DNA from: Desulfonatronum thioautotrophicum
Lineage (GTDB): Bacteria > Desulfobacterota > Desulfovibrionia > Desulfovibrionales > Desulfonatronaceae
Assembly: GCF_000934745.1 (NCBI RefSeq)
Contig: NZ_JYNO01000017.1
Location: 1 to 64,000, forward strand
Reading direction: 5' to 3'
DNA length: 64,000 nucleotides
Below the pieces are notes generated by a model. It was given only the letters and a program-made list of their open reading frames with translations. It made no database searches and was not told the DNA's origin. Within the stretch, counting starts at the first letter, position 1, and every line of letters begins with the position of its first letter. This document shows, piece by piece, positions 16,472 through 24,881 of this stretch. The translations under genes and the position numbers were made by a program.

Positions 16472-17923
16472 TCAGCTTCCGAACAACCCAGCAAACCGCC
16501 TGGCCATGAAGCGGGAGAGGATGCGCAGGTCTTCCAGCATGGTGCGGTGGTGGCTGTAGTAGTGTTCCTCGACGCGGTCCATCAGCGGATCGCCCGTGTC
16601 GTCCCGCAGGTCGGCGTAGCTGAGGACCGCCGGAAACGGGACCGGCATGTCGTCCGGGGACTCTTTGGCGGGAAGGGTGTCCGGTGGAGAGCTTTCGGCC
16701 TTGGGGCGATGGCCGCACAGCCAGAGCCGGCCGGCCACGGCCTGGAGGAATTGCGGGTAGCTGTCCAGGCCCAGGGCGATGAACAGTCTCAGGGCCGGTC
16801 CCTCGGCTTCGGATGGGGCGGAGAAGACCGGCAGGGTGATGGTTCCGCCCTTCCTGCCGCGAACCGGGCGCACGGCAAAGGTGGCGCCCCTGGTCAGCAA
16901 CCAGCCGAAGAGCATGGCAAAGGGAATGGTCTGGGTCAGGGCGATCAGGGCGGCCAGGGTTCGGCTGAACAGGCGATGGGTCAGCTCTTTCGGACCGGGG
17001 AGGCGCTGCACGGTTCCGACCATCCAGGGGTCGGGAATGGCCACCGCGGCTCCGCTTTCTGGATCAACGACCATGTTTCCGGAGACGATCTTGCCCCGGA
17101 TTTCCATGCCCCTGCCGATGAAGGTACCGTCCAGGATCACGGCCTCGGTGATCTCGGTCTGGCGGTCCACGATAACGTGGCTGCCCAGCACGGCCCGGGG
17201 CCCGATGGTGGTCAAGGGGCTGATCCGGCAGTTGTTGCCGATCACCAGGGGCGGGGTCAGGGTGGCCGTGGCCGGGGTGATCACGTTGAAGCCGATGGCC
17301 GCCTGGTCCCTGGGGCTGTACCCGGGGCGCAGATAGCGCTCCATCTCCCCGGACACCAGGCGCATGTTCAGGTCATGGAACAGGGCCACGGAGGAAATCG
17401 GCAGCATTTCCCGGCCCAGTTCCGTGAAGGGACGGCTCTCGTCCGGCGCGGCAGCGGAATCCAGGAGAAAACGCTCCAGAAAGGCCCGGTCCGTACAGAG
17501 CATGCAGCCAAAACCCTGCCTGTCCCGGTGCTGGTACACCTCGCCCGAAAGAAGCTGGGCGGACGGCTGGCCGTCCGCGGCAGCGTCCGCCTTGCGTGGG
17601 AAAACAGGACCATGGACAACCAAAAGCCCCTGCCCGGACCATTCCTGGGGAGCGCGGCGCAAAAAGGCCGCCGGATCCCGGCCCTGGCGCTGGAAACTGT
17701 AGGCAATGTTCAGCCCCCAGCGCTCCCCTTCCCCGGCATAGGCCTCGATCCGGTCCGCGCCCTCGTCCAGGACCAGGCGCACCTCGCGGATGCCCAGCTC
17801 CACGCACCATTCCAGCCAGTATTCCAGCAGGGGGCGATTGCCGAAGGGCAGCAGAGCCCAGGGAGTCGGCCCCAGGGGAGCGGCCCAGGCCGCGGGCGTA
17901 CCGGTATGGATGACGGCCTTCAT
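16472..17923 (-). CDS. Sugar nucleotidyltransferase-like protein with beta-helix and sugar-transferase-like tail
   Basis: This 483-residue protein has an N-terminal nucleotidyltransferase-like fold (LLPFGNRPLLEYWLEWCVEL near 26) but lacks the canonical GxGTRLxPLT loop at the start. Residues about 235-315 have left-handed helix repeats (VIGNNCRISPLTTIGPRAVL). A hydrophobic segment near 335-365 follows, and then a part (FLQAVAGRLWLCGHRPK) that resembles the LPQLLNVxxGxxSLVGPRP end of polyprenyl-phosphate sugar transferases without its catalytic core. Its ATG overlaps the stop of the STAS gene by four bases. It may be a scaffold or regulatory pseudo-enzyme for glycan synthesis; catalysis is doubtful. 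Confidence 0.65.
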   Translation of the reverse strand: MKAVIHTGTPAAWAAPLGPTPWALLPFGNRPLLEYWLEWCVELGIREVRLVLDEGADRIEAYAGEGERWGLNIAYSFQRQGRDPAAFLRRAPQEWSGQGLLVVHGPVFPRKADAAADGQPSAQLLSGEVYQHRDRQGFGCMLCTDRAFLERFLLDSAAAPDESRPFTELGREMLPISSVALFHDLNMRLVSGEMERYLRPGYSPRDQAAIGFNVITPATATLTPPLVIGNNCRISPLTTIGPRAVLGSHVIVDRQTEITEAVILDGTFIGRGMEIRGKIVSGNMVVDPESGAAVAIPDPWMVGTVQRLPGPKELTHRLFSRTLAALIALTQTIPFAMLFGWLLTRGATFAVRPVRGRKGGTITLPVFSAPSEAEGPALRLFIALGLDSYPQFLQAVAGRLWLCGHRPKAESSPPDTLPAKESPDDMPVPFPAVLSYADLRDDTGDPLMDRVEEHYYSHHRTMLEDLRILSRFMARRFAGLFGS

Positions 17924-18261
17924 GGAACGACCCGCAGGGCTTCCTCCACGGAATCGAAAATGTCGAAAATCTTGTAGGCCCGGGTAATTTCAAAGACCAG
18001 ACGGATTTCCTTTCGCAGCCCGGCCAGCTTGATGTCCCCGCCGGACTCCGTGGTCCGCTTGAGCAGGGCGATGAGCGCTCCCAGGCCGGAGCTGTCCAGG
18101 AAGGTGATGCCGCCCAGGTCCAGGATCACGGTTCGGACATCCGCTGTGCCAGCCAGCGCGGCAAGATACTGCTCCCGGAACGGGTCGACGTTGGTCGCGG
18201 TCAGGACGCCTTCGGGCAGGGTCAGGACAAGAATGCCTTCACGTGGATTGGCTGTCTGCAT
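17920..18261 (-). CDS. STAS-domain anti-sigma-factor antagonist
   Basis: This 113-residue protein is a single STAS domain: VILDLGGITFLDSSGLGALI carries the conserved Ser that is phosphorylated by RsbW-like kinases. It overlaps the downstream nucleotidyltransferase-like gene by four bases. The REC-PP2C-HATPase protein at 20604-22301 in the same gene series could both phosphorylate and dephosphorylate it. This would place a partner switch inside the polysaccharide operon. Confidence 0.85.
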   Translation of the reverse strand: MQTANPREGILVLTLPEGVLTATNVDPFREQYLAALAGTADVRTVILDLGGITFLDSSGLGALIALLKRTTESGGDIKLAGLRKEIRLVFEITRAYKIFDIFDSVEEALRVVP

Positions 18262-18567
18262 GACACTTCTCTCTTGCTTGAATGGTGGATGGGATGGGGA
18301 GGATTTATGATTTTAGATTTTAGATTTTTGGTAACTATTCAGCTCATCCGAGTAAAAGCGGTCTGGATACCCGCCTTCGCGGGTATGACTGAATCGGGGA
18401 CGGCATTGAAAATCACGTCATTCCCGCGAAGGCGGGAATCCAGTGTCGGAATGAGGCTCTACCCAGTATGTACTAAATAGTTGCGATTTTGGAGAATCAT
18501 ACAGGGAACTCGGAAGTCATAAATTCGCAATCTAAAATCTAAAATCAAAAATCTAAAATCCCCCCCC
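18262..18567. repeat. REP-type palindrome flanked by AT-rich inverted arms
   Basis: There is no gene in this 306-base gap. At 18363-18389 and 18417-18443 lie the two arms of a common REP-type palindrome (CCCGCCTTCGCGGG and CCCGCGAAGGCGGG cores). Outside them are AT-rich arms in opposite orientation: GATTTTAGATTTTAG near 18309 and CTAAAATCTAAAATC near 18533. A short piece of the same AT-rich arm is seen again near 45708-45725. The whole may be one small non-autonomous element. Confidence 0.7.
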
Positions 18568-19302
18568 TCAATACGCCCCCTTTCCGGTCAAGACAGCGGG
18601 AATGGTTTTGAGCAGGATCCAGATGTCCGTGAGGATGCTCTGGCTCTGGATGTATTGCAGATCCAGGCGGACCTGGTCCTTGAAGGGAATCTCGGAGCGA
18701 CCCTGAATCTGCCAGAAGCAGGTCAGGCCGGGTTTGACATGCAGGCGCTTGCGGTCTTCCAGGGTGTACTCGGCCACTTCGGCGGGCAGCGGCGGGCGGG
18801 GGCCCACCAGGGCTAGATCCCCGGTGATCACGTTGAACAGCTGGGGCAGTTCGTCGATGCTGAACCGGCGGATGAACCTGCCGACACGGGTCACCCGGGG
18901 GTCCTGCTTCATCTTGAAGATCACCCCGTCCGCGGACTCGTTGCGAGCCAGCAGATCCTGCCGGATGGCCTCGGCATTGCGGTACATGGAGCGAAACTTG
19001 TAGAAGGGGAAGACCCGCCCGTTCAGGCCGACGCGCTGTTGGCGAAAGAGGAAGGGTCGTCCGTCCTCGATGACGATGGCCAGGGCCACGGCGACCAGCA
19101 GCGGGGAAAGCAGGAGCAGGCCGACCCCGGCCCCCAGGATGTCCATGACCCGCTTGACGGCGAACAGGCTACCCAGGCCGGCCTCCCAGAGCATAATTTT
19201 CACCCGGTGGCGGAATTGCAGCAGACGCAGACTGGCCTTGGACGTGGGCAGGTTCAGCTCCGCGAACAGGGCCTGACGGGCCCGGAAAATTTCCTCACTC
19301 AT
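18568..19302 (-). CDS. Polyprenyl-phosphate sugar-1-phosphate transferase (WcaJ/PssY type)
   Basis: This 244-residue enzyme loads the first sugar phosphate onto undecaprenyl phosphate to start repeat-unit synthesis. It has one membrane hairpin (GVGLLLLSPLLVAVALAIVI) and the catalytic core motifs: PFLFRQQRVG, FPFYKFRSM, SIDELPQLFNV, LALVGPRPPLP and PGLTCFWQIQGRS. It is the short form with no N-terminal multi-helix domain. The ATG at 19302 lies inside the end of the upstream kinase gene (eight-base overlap) behind a GAGG; a TTG at 19323 is less likely. The link to the upstream kinase suggests that glycan initiation is coexpressed with signalling. Confidence 0.9.
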   Translation of the reverse strand: MSEEIFRARQALFAELNLPTSKASLRLLQFRHRVKIMLWEAGLGSLFAVKRVMDILGAGVGLLLLSPLLVAVALAIVIEDGRPFLFRQQRVGLNGRVFPFYKFRSMYRNAEAIRQDLLARNESADGVIFKMKQDPRVTRVGRFIRRFSIDELPQLFNVITGDLALVGPRPPLPAEVAEYTLEDRKRLHVKPGLTCFWQIQGRSEIPFKDQVRLDLQYIQSQSILTDIWILLKTIPAVLTGKGAY

Positions 19303-20617
19303 GACGTACCTCGCTTTCAACACCGCGCCGAATCGGCAAGACGATACGAAACGTCGTACCGTCGTTTTCGTCGCTGGTAAAGGTCAACCTCCCCCCGTGC
19401 TTGCGAACGACAATGTCGTGGGAAATGCTGAGCCCCAGTCCCGTGCCCCTTCCCGGCTGCTTGGTGGTGAAAAAAGGATTGAACAGGCAGTCCCGGACGT
19501 CCTCCGGAATCACCGGGCCGTTGTTGGTGATGGCGCAGATCACATGCTCCCCATCCCGCCGGGTCTGGATGCGGATCATGCCCTTCCCCGACCTTCCGGT
19601 TTCGGCCAAGGCCTGGGAGGCATTGACGATCAGGTTCAGGAACACCTGATTGATCTGTCCGGAAATGCATTCAACATGCGGAATGTCTCCCAGCTCCAGA
19701 ACAATGTCGGCATGGCTCTTGTATGCGTGTTTCGCAACCACCAGGGTGTCCCGGATGCCCTTGTTCAGGTCCGAAAAAACAAAGGCCTCCCGCGAGTCGG
19801 TCCGGGAAAAATCGCGCACGCTGTTCAGAATGGCCGTGACCCGCTGAAACCCGTCACGGGATTGCTGGAAGATGCTGCTCACCTCGCTGCTGATGAGATC
19901 CAGCGAGGACTCATCGTCCAGGCGACGAGCCCGGTCCAGCAGATCAAGCTGCTCGTCCGAACCTGGAGGTGCCAGGGCCGCCCGCCTGTGAGCCGTCAGC
20001 ACTTCAAGGATCAGGGGCAGGTGCTCCTCCAGAACCTGGAAATTCAAGGAAACGAAATTGATGGGGTTGTTCAGCTCATGGGCTATGCCGGCGGCCAGCT
20101 GCCCGATGGCGGACATTTTTTCGGCCAGGATCAGCTGGTGCTGCGCCTTGGCCAGCTCCTGGCCGCGCTCCTCGACCTTTTTTTCAAGGGTTTCGCTCAG
20201 CTCACGCAGGGCCTCCCGGCTGGCCAAAAGACGATGAGCGGCCTTCAGGCGAACGTACAGCTCCTCCTTCCGGACGGGCTTGGTCAGGTAGTCGTCCACC
20301 CCGGCCTCGAACCCCGCGACAAGGTCGTTCGCGTCGGTTCGCGCCGTGACCATGATCACGTAGGTGTACGTGCCGCCCTCCCTGTCACGAATTCTCCGGC
20401 ACAGTTCCGCGCCATCCATCTCGGGCATGCTCCAGTCCGTGAGCACGACTCGGGGAGCGTGTTCCGCCCATACCTTCAGGGCCTGCAACCCGTTCTCGGC
20501 GGACAGCAGTCGATGACCGAGCTTCCGGACAAACAAGCCCAGAGTTTTGCGGCTGAGATGCTCATCATCGACAACCAGGACGTCCATGGAGTTTCTTTCC
20601 AGGTCATTCGTCTGCAT
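19295..20617 (-). CDS. REC-HisKA-HATPase hybrid regulator/kinase
   Basis: This 440-residue soluble protein has an N-terminal receiver (VLVVDDE, acceptor Asp in VVLTDWSMPEMDG), a coiled-coil linker, a HisKA helix with GIAHELNNPINFVSL, and a HATPase domain ending FNPFFTTKQPGRGTGLGLSI. It has no membrane segment, so it must receive input through the receiver. The ATG at 20617 follows GGAGG and overlaps the upstream phosphatase gene by 14 bases; a longer start at 20671 is unlikely. Likely partner: another regulator of the polysaccharide locus. Confidence 0.85.
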   Translation of the reverse strand: MQTNDLERNSMDVLVVDDEHLSRKTLGLFVRKLGHRLLSAENGLQALKVWAEHAPRVVLTDWSMPEMDGAELCRRIRDREGGTYTYVIMVTARTDANDLVAGFEAGVDDYLTKPVRKEELYVRLKAAHRLLASREALRELSETLEKKVEERGQELAKAQHQLILAEKMSAIGQLAAGIAHELNNPINFVSLNFQVLEEHLPLILEVLTAHRRAALAPPGSDEQLDLLDRARRLDDESSLDLISSEVSSIFQQSRDGFQRVTAILNSVRDFSRTDSREAFVFSDLNKGIRDTLVVAKHAYKSHADIVLELGDIPHVECISGQINQVFLNLIVNASQALAETGRSGKGMIRIQTRRDGEHVICAITNNGPVIPEDVRDCLFNPFFTTKQPGRGTGLGLSISHDIVVRKHGGRLTFTSDENDGTTFRIVLPIRRGVESEVRHE

Positions 20618-22301
20618 CCAACCCTCCGGAGGCTTCCGAGTCCTCCCCCCTTGCCACGACGAACAGGGCATGGTTCAAGCCCCCCCTGCGAAAGAACAGT
20701 ATGTTCCGGGTCACTCCGGCCACCAGTTCCAGGCCTCGGCCGCGCCCAGAGTCCAGGGCGCGATGCTCGAGTATGGCCCTGCGAGCCGCGTAGTCCCACT
20801 CCATACCCGTATCCCTGTACAGAATCCTGCAGGCATCATCCTCAAGGTGGATGCACAAACTCATGGGCACATCCGGCGACATCCTGGCGTGGTCAATGAT
20901 GTTCAATCCGTATTCATGGATCACTATCCGGACGGCCCAGGCACCTTGCTCCGGCCAGCCGCGGGCGGATAACCGCTCCTGGATGTCCTTGGCCAGCCTT
21001 TCCACGGCCAGCTTGTCCTGGTCGATCGCCCCGGTCCAAAGAACGGATGCCGGATCGAGCATCCGGACATACAGGACGCTGCAATCGTCCTGGCTGATGT
21101 CGCAGCCCTGGGCCTTGACGTGGTCCAGCACGGTCCGGGCCGGATTCAATCCCGGAACGCCGGGCCCGAGGACGGCCTGGGAGGCCAGATCAGTACCAGG
21201 ACAGCCCCCCGCCTCCTGCTCCGTCTCCGCGGGACGGGCTTCGGACAGGCCATCGGTATACAGGAGCATGCGCAGCCCCGGGCCAGCCGGAACGCGCATC
21301 TCGTCCCCGGCATCGCAGATCTCCCACGGCGCCACGGACATGCCCACCGGAAACCCGCCCTTGTCCAGGGTAATTCCTTCCGGAACACCGAACAGAACAG
21401 GCTGGGGATGCCCACAGTTCATGCACTCCCAGACCCTGATTTCCGGGTCGTAGATGGCCAGAAACATGGTTGCGTAGGATTCCGGGTTCTGCACATACTG
21501 CTGAAAGCGCTGGTGGATGGCGTTGCAGATCGCGGCCGGCCCCCGGTCGAACAGGCTGCGCACGGTTTCCTCCACCAGCACCTTGAGCAGGACCGAAATC
21601 ATGGCCGGGGCCACGCCATGCCCGGCCACGTCGCCCAGAAACAGGCAGACCCGCTTGCCGGGCAGGTCGATGACGTCAAAAAAATCCCCGCCAACGGAGA
21701 TATGCGGCTCATAGGCCGCGGAAACCTCCAGGTGGTCATGGAGAAAGGGGTCCAGGGTAAGGATCTTGCGCTGCATGGCCCCGGCCAGGGCCAGTTCCCG
21801 CTGGATTTTGGCCTGCCACTGGCGCAGTGCCCTGTTGCGCTGTTCCAGCTCCCGCATCAGTTCCCAGCGCTGGTTCTTGATCTGGTGCAGCTCCACGGCC
21901 TGGTTCAGGGTGGACCGCAATTCCTTGACGTTGTGCACGGGCTTGGTCACGTAGCGGTAGATCTCCCCGGTGTTGATCAGTTCCACCACCTGGTCCAGGT
22001 TGCCGGTGCCGCTGAGCACCATGCGCACGATGTCCGGGCGGAGCTTGCGGACTTCCCGCAGAAAAGCAAACCCGTCCATTTCCGGCATCTGGATGTCCGA
22101 GACCACCACATGCACCGTTTCACGGTCGATAATCTCCAGACCCTGGGAGGCGGACAGGGCGAACAGCTTGCGGTAGGGCTCCCGGAGCAGGTTGCGGCGC
22201 AGGGCGTCCAGGGTTTCCTGCTCGTCATCCACGAACAAAATGGCTTTGTCGCGGAAATCCCGTTCTGGGATCGTCTCTTCCCGTTCAGGTGCAAGGGGCA
22301 T
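20604..22301 (-). CDS. REC-PP2C phosphatase-RsbW-like ATPase partner-switching regulator
   Basis: This 565-residue protein has a receiver (acceptor Asp in SDIQMPEMDG), a coiled coil, a SpoIIE/RsbU PP2C phosphatase (GGDFFDV, GDVAGHG, YTDGLSEA) and a C-terminal GHKL ATPase of the RsbW kind (N box EYGLNIIDHA, G box RDTGMEWD, GRGRGLELV). It thus carries both phosphatase and anti-sigma kinase-like modules in one chain. Substrates would be STAS proteins; candidates in the window are the stand-alone STAS at 17920-18261 and the two STAS domains fused to the WecG-type transferase. Coupled to the downstream hybrid kinase by overlap. Confidence 0.9.
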   Translation of the reverse strand: MPLAPEREETIPERDFRDKAILFVDDEQETLDALRRNLLREPYRKLFALSASQGLEIIDRETVHVVVSDIQMPEMDGFAFLREVRKLRPDIVRMVLSGTGNLDQVVELINTGEIYRYVTKPVHNVKELRSTLNQAVELHQIKNQRWELMRELEQRNRALRQWQAKIQRELALAGAMQRKILTLDPFLHDHLEVSAAYEPHISVGGDFFDVIDLPGKRVCLFLGDVAGHGVAPAMISVLLKVLVEETVRSLFDRGPAAICNAIHQRFQQYVQNPESYATMFLAIYDPEIRVWECMNCGHPQPVLFGVPEGITLDKGGFPVGMSVAPWEICDAGDEMRVPAGPGLRMLLYTDGLSEARPAETEQEAGGCPGTDLASQAVLGPGVPGLNPARTVLDHVKAQGCDISQDDCSVLYVRMLDPASVLWTGAIDQDKLAVERLAKDIQERLSARGWPEQGAWAVRIVIHEYGLNIIDHARMSPDVPMSLCIHLEDDACRILYRDTGMEWDYAARRAILEHRALDSGRGRGLELVAGVTRNILFFRRGGLNHALFVVARGEDSEASGGLDADE

Positions 22302-22361
22302 CTGTCAACCTTCCTGTTCAAAATGATCGCGGACCTGCCTGATGGGCAGGGTTATCCGATT

Positions 22362-22478
22362 TGTTCTCCCCAATATTGCCTGCCTTGCCTGGAGTCTTGG
22401 TGGTGAAAAAGACGTCGAAGATCCGCTTGCGGATGGCTTCTGGAATCTCCGACCCATTGAATGTTCTGGTCGGGCGCT
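22362..22478 (-). pseudogene. Histidine kinase HATPase fragment
   Basis: The minus strand reads NGSEIPEAIRKRIFDVFFTT then KTPGKAGNIGE, matching the G1-F-G2 part of a HATPase domain (DNGxGIPExxRxRIFDPFFTTKxPGxGTG). Neither the rest of the kinase domain nor a start is present. It is a decayed kinase end lying between the divergent genes at 22301 and 22557. Confidence 0.6.
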
Positions 22479-22556
22479 CGATTTTTTTCCCAAGCCCAGG
22501 TAAGCAGGCCGCACATGTATGGTCATGGGTCGAATTATTGCCATGGAGAATCATGA

Positions 22557-23738
22557 ATGCACACCCCGGCTGTCAATGAAGCTTGCAATCATTCATCAGA
22601 TCAGAATGCCCCATTCGCAAACGCACTGCAAGAGATGGTCCAGGAGAACGTCCTGGAAAGCATGCCCTCGGGCCTGATGATCGTCGGCAAGGGAGGGCGC
22701 GTCCTCCAGGTCAACTCGACCCTGGCCGCCATTCTCGGCTTTCCCAGAGACGTTCTCCTGCGGCAGGGCTGGAGCGTCCTGTTCATTGATCACCCGGACA
22801 ACGCCGAATTCAATGACACCATTTTGGACGTGATCCAGGAGGAACAGGTCCGGAATATCCGCCAGGTCTGGTATGTCCGTCCGGACAACCGCCGGCTGTT
22901 CCTGGAAATCATCTCCTCGTTTCTCCACGATGACCAGGACAACTGGGGACTGGTCGTGCTGGTCCGGGACATCACCGAGCTGCGCCTGCTGCACGACCGG
23001 GAGAAGGCCGCCCTGGAGCAGAAGCGGCTGGCCGAGCAACAGCGGGCCGACAGTCTGAACAACCTGGCCCTGTCCATTGCCCACCAGATCCGCAACCCGG
23101 TCATGACCATTGGCGGATTTGCCAACCTGGCGCTCCGGAACAGGCAGGACCCGGCCAAGGTGGCCGCATATCTGGAAACAGTGAAAGATTCCGCGGCCCG
23201 CCTGGAGCGCATGGCCCAGGCCGTACGCGAGTTTGTTTCCATCGGCCCGGGAAAGATGACGGTTATTCCCCTGGACGACATGCTGCCCGAGGCCGCGCGG
23301 AGGCTGCGCGCCAGGGCTGAAAAGCTGGGGGCGCGGCTAAAGCTTGCCCTGGACTGCCCGCGTGAATGGCACGTCAGGGCCGACCCTGAACAACTGACCG
23401 CGGCCCTGGACGCAGTGCTGGAAAACGCGCTGGAGGCCTATGAAGCCATCCAGGACGGGGAAAGACCGGTCAGCCTTGCGGCCCGGCGCTTGAACGGCAT
23501 GCTCGCCCTGGTCGTGGCCGACAAGGGTCGGGGCATTCCTGACAAGGATCTGCCGTACGTCCGCGATCCCTTTTTCACCACCAAGACGGTGGGCGCGGGC
23601 ATGGGGCTGGCCCTGGTCCAGCGCATCCTGGCCGGGCACGCGGGCCTGCTGGAGATAGACAGTCGCGACGGGGAGGGAACGGAGGTCAGGATGTGCCTGC
23701 CCTTCGTGGATACAGATGACTCTTTGCAAGCTAGCTGA
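22557..23738 (+). CDS. PAS-domain sensor histidine kinase
   Basis: This 393-residue soluble kinase has a PAS domain (about 25-145), a short coiled coil, a HisKA helix (LSIAHQIRNPVMTIGGFANL), and a HATPase domain (LENALEAYEA N box, VADKGRGIPDKDL, DPFFTTKTVGAGMGLALV). GGAG lies eight bases before the ATG. It is one of only three plus-strand genes and is divergent from the PP2C regulator, so the 255-base gap holding the kinase remnant must carry both promoters. No cognate regulator is adjacent. Confidence 0.88.
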   Translation: MHTPAVNEACNHSSDQNAPFANALQEMVQENVLESMPSGLMIVGKGGRVLQVNSTLAAILGFPRDVLLRQGWSVLFIDHPDNAEFNDTILDVIQEEQVRNIRQVWYVRPDNRRLFLEIISSFLHDDQDNWGLVVLVRDITELRLLHDREKAALEQKRLAEQQRADSLNNLALSIAHQIRNPVMTIGGFANLALRNRQDPAKVAAYLETVKDSAARLERMAQAVREFVSIGPGKMTVIPLDDMLPEAARRLRARAEKLGARLKLALDCPREWHVRADPEQLTAALDAVLENALEAYEAIQDGERPVSLAARRLNGMLALVVADKGRGIPDKDLPYVRDPFFTTKTVGAGMGLALVQRILAGHAGLLEIDSRDGEGTEVRMCLPFVDTDDSLQAS

Positions 23739-23927
23739 TCAATACGCGGACTATCGAGAAAAACCGGATTTCGGCACATGCAGACCCGGCTGAGCTGTCG
23801 GAATTTTAAGCAGTTAGGGATACTGCGGTTACTGAAATACCGTTATTGAATTTGGTAGTGCAGGCATCCTGCCTGCACGGACAGGCAGGATGCCTGCCCT
23901 GCCATCGTGAACAAAGGACCGTCGGCC
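23739..23927. other. Intergenic stretch with REP-type double hairpin
   Basis: Positions 23861-23875 and 23882-23896 are exact 15-base inverted arms (CAGGCATCCTGCCTG / CAGGCAGGATGCCTG), and each arm is itself a small palindrome with a three-base loop. It may also act as a transcription terminator for the kinase gene before it. Confidence 0.8.
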
Positions 23928-24872
23928 ATGGACACCTTGCACCCATTGATAGATCGTTTTGGACGGGAATATGTCGGCCGACGGATGATGCTCCAGGCCA
24001 GGCATTCCGCGGACGTGTACGGCGGGTATGGCCGGCTGCGGTTTCATCCGGAGAACAGCGAGCTGTTGCCCTGGCTGGCGAGGGTTGGTCTGAAAGTCGC
24101 GGGGCTGGCCGGACGGACGCGGCGAAACTGTCTGGATTACCATGTGGAACGGCGGGAGTTCCGGATCAGAAACCTGCCCGCGCCGTTTCATGGGCTGCGC
24201 ATCCTGCACCTGTCGGACATCCATTCCGACGCCATTCCGGACCGGGGAGAACGCTTGATCCGGCTGCTTCAGGGCTTGCACGGAGCGTATGACCTTTGCG
24301 TCCTGACCGGGGACTACCGGTTTCAGACCAGCCGGGAGTACGATACCAGCCTGGAGCGCCTTGCGCCCTTGCTCAAGCCGATTTACTGCCCCTTCGGTAT
24401 GATCGGCATCCTGGGCAATCATGATTTTCTGGAAATGGTTCCGGGGCTGGAAGCCCTGGGCGTCCGGACGCTGGTCAACGAATCGCTGCACCTGGAGCGG
24501 GACGGCCAACGGCTCTGGATCGCCGGAACCGACGACCCGCACTTCTACGCGGCCCATGACATCGCCAGGAGCCTGGCCGATGTTCCGGCCAGCGCTCCGA
24601 CCATCCTGCTCTGCCACTCTCCGGAAGCCTACCAGGAGGCCGCCCTGTCCGGCGTGGACCTCTATCTTTGCGGGCACACCCACGGCGGGCAGCTCTGCCT
24701 GCCCGGCAGCCTGCCGCTGATCACCAATGCCGCCGTCCCCCGCCGCCTGGTCAGCGGCCCATGGAACGTTGACCGGATGCTCGGCTATACCTCCCGCGGC
24801 GCCGGGGCCTCCGGCATTCCGGCCCGCCTGAATTGCCCCCCGGAAGTGGCCATCCACACCCTGACCGGATAG
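23928..24872 (+). CDS. Metallophosphoesterase (YkuE/YaeI-like)
   Basis: This 314-residue protein has the full calcineurin-like metal-binding series: LSDIHSD, LTGDYRF, GILGNHDF, LCHSPE and CGHTHGG. This layout is found in YkuE/YaeI-type phosphodiesterases that act on lipid-linked or UDP-linked substrates, which would suit a polysaccharide locus. The ATG at 23928 follows AAAGGA; a GTG at 23907 in the same frame is possible. No signal peptide or membrane helix is seen. It converges with the WecG-type gene, leaving a ten-base gap. Confidence 0.88.
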   Translation: MDTLHPLIDRFGREYVGRRMMLQARHSADVYGGYGRLRFHPENSELLPWLARVGLKVAGLAGRTRRNCLDYHVERREFRIRNLPAPFHGLRILHLSDIHSDAIPDRGERLIRLLQGLHGAYDLCVLTGDYRFQTSREYDTSLERLAPLLKPIYCPFGMIGILGNHDFLEMVPGLEALGVRTLVNESLHLERDGQRLWIAGTDDPHFYAAHDIARSLADVPASAPTILLCHSPEAYQEAALSGVDLYLCGHTHGGQLCLPGSLPLITNAAVPRRLVSGPWNVDRMLGYTSRGAGASGIPARLNCPPEVAIHTLTG

Positions 24873-24881
24873 CCTCGGTTT

